Assembly (NCBI GenBank): GCA_963691655.1
Contig: OY829329.1
Span: 20,536,708 to 20,600,707 of the forward strand
DNA length: 64,000 bases
Source: Toxonevra muliebris
Taxonomy: Eukaryota; Arthropoda; Insecta; Diptera; Pallopteridae
Direction: 5' to 3'
This document shows positions 25,501-37,500 of this stretch, one piece after another. Each line of letters opens with the position of its first letter. Within the stretch, counting starts at the first letter, position 1. Below the pieces are notes generated by a model. It ran no database searches, was not told the DNA's origin, and worked only from the letters and a program-made list of their open reading frames with translations. The position numbers and the translations under genes were made by a program.

Positions 25501-28500
25501 TTGTTAAAATCACGGCAGGCACGGCGGAACGACTCAGTGTCTGACTAATTGGTCTTACAAATAGATAACTTGAGAGGAATAAAACTGCATTTATAACAGA
25601 ATACGTTACGCAATAGTACCTTACATTCTTTAAATGCACTCTACAATTCCAACACATAAGTTGTGTTGTTCACCAAGACCTAAAATCAATGGAATTTCGG
25701 TATCGAGGTTTATGAAATGAGGAAATGCAGCCAATTATTGTTGAATGATCATTAGAGACGCCAATCCCAAAAACCAGCAACAGACAAAATGTAAAAACTA
25801 CTCAATTATCTGTTTAATGAAAAGCAATGTTCTGCATGAAAATTAATGAAATCGTTGATTTTTGTTTCTAGCTCCGAAACTAGAGTTCAGAAACCAATCG
25901 CTGGGCACTTTAATTTTGCGCAAGAGTTCACGCTCAGCGATGGGATATTTCGTTTTCAGCACGTAATAAAGACCAAAATAATAGAAAATTCGAAAAAAAG
26001 GGTTTTTTTTCAGAATTTCAAATTCGCATCTCTATAACTTTTGACTGAAATGGAATAGAGAATCAAATAAACTCTTAAATTAAAGATAATTTAATTTAAT
26101 TGCATTGGAGAAATATAGATGCTTTCCTTTTCATTTCGAAAAAATGGTAATTTTGATAAAAATGTCGACCCATGTCTGGGAAATCAAAAAATTGTCTATA
26201 TCTCAAAAAAGTTGCTACGCCAAGGACAAAGACATTATGAACCATCAAATTTGGAGACGGGTATTGTTATTTTTTTCATTTTGTTGTATAGTGTAATCAG
26301 AACGCTCATTAATCACTTTCAACTCGTTAATATGTCAAGGCTGATACCGTGCAAGTTGCTGCGCTGCGCAAATTTCGCGTCTCGGCAAGCTATGATCAGT
26401 CTCATTACATTCATATCGCAACTAATCTACGGTATAAATATTCATGACGTTAACTACTTTTGCAAAACTTTCTCTTAAGTTTCGTTTCAGAATTTTTATT
26501 ATGTCGAACTCATTCATTGGTTCTTTCAACCTCAAACGCAATGTGCAGACGGCATGAAAAAACGCATCTACTGACTCTACTGGTAATTAATTTCGTTCAA
26601 TTAACTCACGCATCAATTCAAAGTTGCTCTGGGTATTTTCAAACTGCGGCAACATTGCATGCCGTAAGCTATTCCAGTCTGTATTGCTATTTGACCTAAT
26701 ATAGAGCCAGTACCATTCGCGTGCTTGACCTCTAACCAGCAGATGAAAGTCGCGAATAATTTCTCCATGAGCATGCATAATGGTTCTTTAAATGTTCTAA
26801 ACGGAAAATGAAATCTTCTACCTCTTTGTAATTAAGGGATAATTCAATGCCAGAGTATTAGAATCCATGCCTATACCAACTCTTCAACTCATATGCAAAT
26901 TATGAAAAATTTAAAATTCTGAATTTCTTGTTCATACTTACTCATCGAGATTAGGAAATTCGCGAATTTCTGCAATACAAAAATTAGAAAAAAATAAATA
27001 AAATGTATCGGAATGCGAAAAATTCACAACATACCTGAACTCAATTGCAAATCCTTTTCATAAGCAGCCCATGCATCTGCTTTTTCCTGTTCACTCAATT
27101 CCTGTTCAACTTTATTCTCAAGCAAGCTATCGTGCTCATGATATTTATAAACTAAATCAGGATAATTTAATAATAAACTGGCAAGAATGCTGTCCTGGGG
27201 AAATACTGGCATTGGGCGTTCCGAATAATCTGGTACTGTCAAGCTTTAAATATAAAAAAAAGAAATAAGGAAGAGCGAGAGAAGGAGAAATAAATTAATT
27301 AAATTAAATAAACAAAATATTTAGTAATACATACGTATAGAGTTCAGCTAATTCGGCCATGCTATAATGCCGATCAATTTGCTGTTCATCAACCACACGA
27401 AAACTCATTGCTTGTTTAGTAACCGAGCGGGAATAGACTTTCTCTTCCATGGTACCCTGTAAAAAAGAAAGAGATTCATAGTATTAAGTAATGAATATGA
27501 ATAAAAATTAAATTATTTATTTACCATTGCAATTACACGATAAATATAACAATTTTTCTTTTGCCCCAAACGAAAAATACGAAAAATATTCTGTTGATCA
27601 TTTGAGGGATTCCATGAAGTATCTAATATTATTACACGATTAGCACCAATTAAATTTATACCCTGTCCGCCGGCTTTAGCCGAAATGAGAAAAACACGTG
27701 CACGTTTGTTAGCGGGTGAATTGAAACGTTTAACCATTTCATGTCGTATCGATTTTGATGTTTTACCATCTAAACGATAATAATCTTGACCAGATATCCA
27801 TGAATTTTTAACTTTATTATCTTTAATATCTATGAAAGAATAAAACATTAAAAAACACAATTAAATTTCAGTTTTCTATTATATATAATAATAATTTGGT
27901 GTATCTTACTTAATTGTTTTAATGTCTCTGGATCAGAATCACTTATTTTATTAAAGAAATATTCGACAACATTCAACACAGCCACAAATGCTGAGAATAT
28001 TAAGCTATAAAAAGAAAAGAAAACCAATTTTGTACAAATAATAATATATAACATATAATAAAAAAAAAACTTTAAAATGATTACATACAATTTCGTAAAT
28101 TTAATTTTGGAAAATAATCAATTGGAAAAAATCAAGCTAATAAAACTCAGACACTGCGATCTAAAACATATTTTGTGCCGGTCCCCAATTTAAGACAAAA
28201 GACGCTCATTTACATCATTAACCGGAAGAAATGACTCCCGAAAATTTCCCTTCTGAGACGAACCAGAGCGTGACATTCACACAGAATATGAGTTATCATC
28301 ACGTTGTCTTTCATACATAGACGACACTCTGTCTCATTAGACAGTCCTAATTTATTTAGGTGATACCGGAGCACATAATACCCAGATATCATCCCTACCA
28401 TGTCCAGCTATCGAATGTGAAATCGGTACTTTTCAGGAGAGTGCAAAAACCCTTTAAATTGTGAACTCAAAATCAGCAGATCGTTAAAAGAGCAAGTTTA

Positions 28501-31500
28501 TATTATTTTTTATTAATATTCCTCTTTGGTATGGTAATAGGATTTTTCAGATAACCAATGCAGGAGCAAAGTATCGAATCTAAAAAACAAATTTTTCACA
28601 TTCGATAGCTGGGCATGGTAGGCACGATATGTAGCCTACTAGAAGCCTAAAGTCCCATTTAATGTAAGGTGTTAATCGCTTACCTTTGCCTGAGATCTGT
28701 AATTAGATTCTAATACTCTAGTCATTTCTTCTTAGATCATTTCTCAACGATGGATTTCGAAGAGGTTCAAAGTAGTTCTCATAAATGTACAGGTGATGAA
28801 CCTTTTCTAGCCAATTTATCAGTGAATTCATTGCTATTCTAGTGTTGCGTTTAACGAACTGTACTTCAGCTGTCAGTATACCAATTAAGAGTAAAGGGAC
28901 CGACCGAAAGGAAGTACAATATTAAATTTTCTACCGAAGAATATATCCCTAATCATATAATCTGACACAGAACAAATCTGAGTGTTACAAATTTCGTCAA
29001 GAATGCTGAGATGGCCATCAAGCTTGAAGACACTTGCAGCCTCAGGGCAGTAATTTCGGCCTGTTTTCTTAATAAAGACGTGTAACAGTACAAACCAAAC
29101 AACGATTCAATGACAGGAATTCGGCAGATTCACATTTCTCTGGTTATGGAGAGATAGAAAGACAGGCAAAGTTTTGTAGCTTGTTATTTTTGCTAATGGC
29201 CAACCTCTGCATTACTTTAGATCACCACACCAAAGCCGCATAGGTTGCAACAGGCCTGACTAACATAGTGTAGAGAGAGAGAAGATCATCTTAAGAGTAA
29301 GACCCTACGTCTTATCAAAGAGTTTCTCAAGTTCAGAAAGCCCTTGCAGCTTTTGTGTGGACATTGTGTATATGAATGTTCCAATTCAGTCGTTTGTCAA
29401 ACGCAATGGCCAAGACTTCATCAGAGAGTACTCAATAACCGTGTCTTCAATGGAAATGGAACCGCATAAACCTTCCCAGACTTGTGAGTCAAACCGGCAG
29501 ATCAAGAGCATTTTACAATGAGAAATAAAAAAATTAATGGGAAGATTAAAGGCAAGCGTCGGGTTAGTAGTTTTGACTTTGTCTTCGGATGAGTCTCCAA
29601 GGGCCAACGAAATATATCCAATCTTTCTTCAAAAGGGAATGGAAATATTGCTGATTACTCTCACGAAACTTTATCAGGGTAGCATAGCTCTCGGTTATAT
29701 TTCGGAGGCTTGGCGGGAAGCTAAAGCGGTAGTTATTTTTAAGCCAGGGTAAGTCTGCTTCTGATCAACTGAAAAGCCTTCGAACTATCATGCTTCGATT
29801 GGTATAAAATCTCAAATGATTGCATTTTTTTTACAAGTTACTTAACTCACACTTAGGCTATAAAGGGCATTAAAAATCAGAGGTCGAATTGTCTGACCGG
29901 TGAACAGTTGTACATTACATATTTTTATTTTTGTGTGGATTAAAAAAAAGCAATCATTTGAGATTTTAAACCAATTGAAAAATGATAGTTCAAACGCTTG
30001 CCAGCCAGAGTGGCAAATCTAATGAAACTGATTTTATGGAAGTTACTGATCAGGCTCAAAAACCCCTGGACAAGAAACAGTTTGCTCTAGGAGTCTTTCT
30101 GGTCATTGAATGTGCTTTGACAGTTCGTCTTTTGATAAAAATCGTGCGCGCACTCAAGTGTAAATGAGTCAGCGCTACTGCTTACGAACAGTCAATCTAA
30201 AACTACTTTGGTACTTTGGGAGGCTAAACAAAAACTGTGGAATTCACTAAAATATTTTCACTTGAAATTGTATTATCAACCATAATGTAAAACCTTTAAG
30301 CTCCAAGATAGTTCACTGGATATACCTCCGCTTTGCTAGACCATACTTGATGTAGGGTGCTATAGCATGGTGGATAAGAGCGAGTTCCTTAAAATTTCTG
30401 CTGGCATCAACCTTCATAGAGAAGGTTTTATGAAGACCAAACTTCACTACTTAGAGTATGCTTTCTTACAATCACACAATAAAGTAGATAGTTTTCCCCA
30501 AGAAATAATCAAACTCTTTACAAGGAATGCTTTCTAAGAGCAGCTATAACCTTTACTAGCTGCCGCAGTGATCACGAAACATAACGTCCATCTCTTATAA
30601 TAATCGAATCTTATATCTAGGTTTGTTCATGAATTGTTATTGATATTATGTTTGAGGATGTGCACCGCAACTCAAATACCTATTGTGCCCCCTTAAAAGG
30701 TTATTTATAGCATTTCTATAAGCCGATTCAGTTCATGAATACTACTCACCATTTTTCTCCTTTCTCTTCGCATACTCGTAATATTTCAAACATTGTACGT
30801 AATTTATTACTAGGTAAAATTGTTTCCAAATCATTTTGTGTGACTAGATGACGCCACCAATCATTCGTTACAGACATTACACCAGTTTGACTATCATAAA
30901 TATCATCAGGTTGATCATCATCTGAGTGGGGTATAAGACTACGCTTTTGATCTCTTTTGAATTTTTGCTATAATTAAAAAAAAAAAAAACAATTGACAAC
31001 AGATTAAAACAATTTTTTTAATAAAAAAAAGTTAATTTTTGTCATACCGTGGTGGCATTTTTCCAAGCATCTTCTAAAACTTTTGGATGTGTCCAAATCT
31101 TACGCAAGCAAGTATAATCTGTAATTAAACTTTTGCCACGATTATCATCTCTTCGTTGAATGGCTTCTAAAATATGCTCGTAAAGATTGTTCTAAAAGAA
31201 AAAGAAAATCAATTGTTTTTGTAAAATATATATTGAAAATGTATGTGTTGATCTTACCTGAACTGCTGTCATTGGAATGAATAATACATATTCGAATTTT
31301 TGTGGCAAGAATGTCTTAAGTAGCGCAGCTTCTTTACGCTAAAAAGAGAAAATGAATGCATATTTTATATATAGATAAATTTGAAATAAAAGATATTTAT
31401 CTAATCAATTATTGTACCTGTACAAATTTCGACAGCTTTTTATGCAAAACAAATGATCTTTGTTTCATAACTTTAATGTCACGTTTGTTAGAATCTTTAT

Positions 31501-34500
31501 GCTGTCCGTTCTTTATAGGATTTGCATAAAGATTGGCAAATTCTTTTTCAGTGCCAAGAAACAGAGGCTTAATAAAATTCACCATGCTATAATCTATAAA
31601 AATAAGAAAACAAAATATAAAATTAATATTTTATCTCATATACACGTCAGTGTGTTTACATACATTCTTTAAGATTATTTTGTATGGGTGTACCCGTTAA
31701 TATTATACGTTTTGGTGTTACAATTTTTGCAACAGCCAAACTAATAGCTGATTTACTATTTTTAATTATGTGTCCTTCATCGCATACCACCAAATCAGCA
31801 CCTAATATAATTTACAAAATAGAAAATTAATAGAATGTAATAAAATTATTAATGATTAGATTATATACCTGGTTGCAGTAAATATTTATCAACTTTATCG
31901 CGTATATCTTCTAAACGTGCAGCGCTTATATTACCACGATTCTTATATGAATGATAGAATACTAAAGTTCTAAATGCTTCATAACCAATCAATAGACAAC
32001 CAGCTTTTGTATGATTTGACATTGACCATTCTCTCATCACGCTTAGTTTTTCATTGATGTCACTGGAATTAGACAAGAGAAAAAAAATAATATAATTGCA
32101 ATTTTTGAATAATTACGGGAAAAAATTTCTACTTTGCAGTTATTGTTATTAACAATTCCTGTAAAAAATCATTGTGGCTGAAAAAATTTGTAGGACACAT
32201 TCATATTCCACCAGATTTTCACACCGCTAGCTCAAGTTACCGTAATTTATGCAAGAACATGTTACTTTTTCATTCTGCTACCAATCACTGATACTTTCCA
32301 ATCGCAGTGACTATCTCTATCTGCTATCTGTTACTTTTTCTTTCTGCTACTAATAATAATAACACAGTGAAACAGTAAGTTTTAAATAGACAACTTTTTA
32401 AGGTTAATTCGAGTAATTCCGACCCTGTTCTTAGATTTTCTCTATCACATCTGGGAATCCCGCTTTGGTGGGGGCCAAACCCCATATTTTTGGTATACGT
32501 GGGGCCAATATAAAATCTTTTTTATCTTACCTTGTACATTTTTCATAGCTGAGAGAAAGTTGTTTATCATGGTAGGGAGGAGACAATTACTTAAAGCCGT
32601 TAAAAAAATGACAAAAACTTTGAGAAAAATACTTCCAATCAAAAAGTAGTTGAGGTCACACCAAAGATCAAAATTACGTAGTTTCAACTTTTCTTAGGCC
32701 CTTGAAAGTAAAAAAATTTGTTTTTGAAGTGAAACTTCTTTAGCGGGGCTGTGAATTGAAAATTTTGCTACGAAAAAATGCAACGTAAACGAGCTTTCAT
32801 TACACTCATACGAAGCTTATAAGAAACGAAGTTATGCTGTTGTTACTGTTTAACGAAAAAAAAACAACAAAAAATAAAAAGAGAGTAAGTGTAGAGAGTA
32901 TCAACAGAAGAAAAGCGTCACCTTCGCTGATGCCAACTACTTTGCAATAGGAAACATTTTTCAAATTCCAAGATAGATTTCGCGATCGCTTATCTGGTAT
33001 AGTCATATATCGAATAATGGCTTCATTTAACACCAAAAAAGGTGGGTGAGGGGCGTTGATGAATTGTTGCTGTCTAAGTAATTTTTTCCTCCCTTCCATG
33101 ACAAACAACTCTCTCTTAGCTATGAAACTTGTACAAGGTAAAATAAAAATAATTTTATATTGGATAGTAATAGTTGATACTTGTAAACCTATTATGAATT
33201 ATATATACATATATTATCAACTTCTAAAATTCCAACAATGCATAATCCTAAAAAATGCTACCCTTCATGTTCTTTACTTTCCTTTTCTGCCATTTTTCAT
33301 TTCCGCTATCCATCTTCCTTTTTTTTTTGGATAACTTCGGCAGCTAACAAATCGTGTCTTGGGAAAAACAAAATCAATCTCAAAAAAGTAGAGAAATCTT
33401 TGTTCTTAATACTGTAGAGAATTTTTTTTAATAGACATCAACAGAATATTTATTCTCTGCTACATTTTTAGACTGCAACTTCAGGTTACAGTGACTAATG
33501 CAAATAGAACCTGTTACTTTTAAATTCAATGATAATATATTTTAAATAAAATATAATACACAAATTCATTATTACTTCACCTACTTAGTTATCTACTAAT
33601 AATATGCGAATACTTACAAATCACACTGAATTTCTGCATTAATTTTTCAGTCATACTTTTGTAAAAAGAATTTTCGTTTAATGAAATTGTCACTGTTACT
33701 CGAATAAGAAAAATCTTCAAATTATACTTTTTCAATTTCTGTCCTAATATCAGCTTTATTTGTGCATGTTCATTCACTACTAAATTTTTTAACGTACTAC
33801 TAAGTAAGGACAACCTGTTATCTGCTACATTTTCAGACTGCTACTTCAAGTCATAGTGACTTGTGCAAGAATAATCTGCTACTTTTTTTATTTTGCTCTC
33901 AATCTTTAATATAAATAAATCACAGCGATATTATGAAAATTTATTATTACTTTTTGTGTCCAACTACTTTATTATTTTGCTACTTATCGTTATTACCTAC
34001 AAAATCACAGTGGCTCTCTACTATTTTTTTCGACTTATTAGAGAATTTTTGTTTAATGAAATCTTCACTGCTGCTCAAGTATAAACAATCTGCAAATGCA
34101 ACTCTAATGATTTTTCGCTATCAGTCGTTGATTGATTCAAGTCCTAATAGTCATATAAAAGTCGCTGATACTTTGATCATTAAATTAATCTGTTGCTTTT
34201 TTTACTGTAGATACTTTTCCGCTCTGTTATCAATCGCTAATACATTAAGATAGTCGTAAATTTTTCACTGCGCTCGATTCCTTTTTTATCCTGTTACCAG
34301 TCCTTGATACAAATCACGATAACCTGTTACAAAAACAGTCAAGAACTACTCAATTTACATCGACCAAGGACCGTTCCACTCAGCAAAACAAGTCTCTACA
34401 ACAACGACAAGCGGTTACTTCACATGCTATGCTACTAATCGTTGATACCTTAGCCAAACTAATACTTTTCACTCTGTTTGATTCCTTTTCGTACTGCTAC

Positions 34501-37500
34501 CTATCACTGCCACAAATCACGACAACATCTTACTTCACATATTCCCATTCACATATTTTTCTCTCATTTTGTTGGTACTTCTTAACTACTAAGTCGGTAG
34601 CAGGCGTATAATTGCTAATTTCAATGACAAAATCACTGTTAGTGTCATCAGTCTATTTTAATGTTTCAGCTTTAATTTCCACAAGTTCCTCACAAGCTTC
34701 CTACACTTATTTTCATCACTTTTCATTGCATTAACTTACGATGTATCATTAAACGTATAGACCTTTAAATTTTTAGCATTTATTGGTCCAAGCCAGCGTA
34801 CAACTTCATCAGCCCAATTCATCACAGTGCTTTTCGGACATAATACCAATATTTTTGTAGTTTTCAACTCCTTGAAAGAGATCACCGTATGCAAAAGCGC
34901 AATGAGCTATAAATATGAAATAATAAAAAGAAAATTACATACGTTTTGATGCCAACCAAACAACCAAAGAGTAATCAAATCATATTACCTGCAGCGTTTT
35001 ACCCAAACCCATGCAATGTGCCAGAATACAACCAGAGCCGCCATTCTTTTTCAATGCCTCCACACCACCATAACAAGAATCGTACATAAATTTAACACCT
35101 TCAAATTGATGTTTCTTCAAGTGTTTCACTATGCCCGGATGTACTTTAATAAATGTTTTGGTTTCCTCAATGTAATCCAAAATTAAATCACCACTTTTAA
35201 TTGAATCTGCATGCTCTTTCAATGCTTTTGCCATCATCGTTTGTTTCTTCTCCAAACGACGTATACGATCAGTTTCATGCTTTTGTGCTTTACGTGTTTC
35301 TCCCGCCAATTGATCTTGACGCAACATTGGTTTAAGTATACGCGATTTATTTGTTTCTTCCACCGCTTCAACACCACTTGAACTTTCACTCTCCGAACTC
35401 AAACTAATAAGATCTTCATCAATTTTACTAATTTTTTTACGTTTATCCGCTTCGGAAAGCATTTTCTCAAGTGTCTTTGGACGTGTACGTTTTCGAAAGA
35501 GTAAAGATTCATTTAATAGTTCACAATCGGAGTTATCGGGAGAATTGCTCAGATTGCTTTTTTTGAGTTCAATCGATTTACCATCATCTACAACGGAACC
35601 ACTAACACCTGCTGCATTTTCTTCTATGCCATTCAAATGTAACGCTGAGTTGGCTTGTGCTGGTAATGATTCTTCGGTTGTTTCGGTTTGAGCTTCATTT
35701 TCTTCTTCATCACTGTCTTCGACATTGTATGTTTTAAGAAATTTGTCAATTAATGGTGATTTGTTACCATCCTCATCGGAGATCACTTCATCTAAAACAT
35801 CATTGAGTTCATCTTCGACTTCTTCGGAATCACTGCTAGAGCAATTGAGCAATTGTTGTTTGAGATTTTCATTATACCGTGCTAGATATTGTGCTTCGGT
35901 TATTATTTCTTCATCGTTCTATGAAAAAAGAAAAGAAACAAATAAATGGAGTGAGTAGCATGGAAAAATTAAACCTTTTGGATCAAATCATCATTTGGTT
36001 GTTTTTTTTTTTTACTGTTTTGAATATTGTTTAATTAAAAAAAAAAAAATATTTTTTTAGTTTTAAAACTTTTTTTTAATCTTTTTTTAATTTTTTCTTT
36101 TATTTCTATTTTTAATTTTTTTTCTTTTTTTTTTTTTTTGAAAATGAAACCTTTTTTTTATTGTTTTAATTTTTTGTAAAAAATGTTTTCTTCTTATTTC
36201 TTCTTTTAATGCTTTTTTTTAATTTTGTTTTTTTTTTTTTTTAATTTAAGTTTTTTCAAACCGTTCATTGCCTTTGCATTTTGGCTTGTACATACTCACT
36301 TCACTCATACTCTCATTGGTTTGCACACCTCCATCATCATCCGAAAATTCAACAATATTACTTTTACTTTTTTGAGATTGTGTTTTGATCTTTTTTGAAG
36401 TTTCAGAACTTTTCATTGAACCCACCGAGATGGGCGGACGTTTTGATAGCGCATTCAAATTGATGAGTCTATAAAAAGAAAAAATATATTAAAAATGTAT
36501 ACATATTTAAAAATATTACTAAAAAAAAACAAATACCAAAAAAAAAATTACAAAAAAAATAAAAAATAATTACTAAAAATACTAAAAAATACATAAAACA
36601 TTATTAAAAATAAAAAAAAGTTATTAAAAATTAAAAAAAACTACTAACAAACAATAGAAAAAATATTTCGAACAAATAATAAATAAAAAAAAAATAATAT
36701 ACTAAAAAATATAAATATAAAATAAAAAAAAAAAAATTACTAACAAAAATTTCTAAAAAAAAATAAAAAATTACCAAAAAACCTACTTAAAAAATAAAAA
36801 AAAAAATAGAAAAAATATTACTAAAACAAACCAAAAAATAAAATTACTAAAAAAATTGCTAAAAAAAAATACTAAAAAATATAAAAACATACTAAAAAAA
36901 AAAACAATAGAAAAAATTACCAAAAAACATACTTAAAACAAGAAAAAATATTACTAAAAAATAATAGCAAAAAATTACTAAAAAATAATTGCTAAAAGAT
37001 ATAAAAAAAAATACTAAAAAAATAAAAAAAAATAGAAAAAAATTGAAGAAAACGGACTGAAAAGTTACTAAAAAAAAAAAATACTAAAAAAAAAAAAAAA
37101 TTACTAAAAAATACAAAACAAAAAATTTAAAAAGATTACTCAAATAAATAAAAAAATAACTAAAAATAAAAAAAGTCCTAAAAAAATTATTACTAAAGAA
37201 TAATAAAAAAACTTCATAAAAAAAATTACTAAAAAAATATAAAAAAAAGATAAAAAAACATCACAAGAATAAATGAAAAAGATACTAAATTAAAAAAAAA
37301 AATTATTAAAAAAAAATTTAATAAAAAATAAATAAAGTTATCATAGTTCTTGGAGCTTTGGATTATAAATAAATAAATAATAAAAAATAATTATAAATAA
37401 ATAGATAATAAAATAATTATAAATAAATAAATAATAAAAAATAATTATAAATAAATAAACAATAAAAAATAATTGAAAATTTCTTAGAGAATTTACCTTT

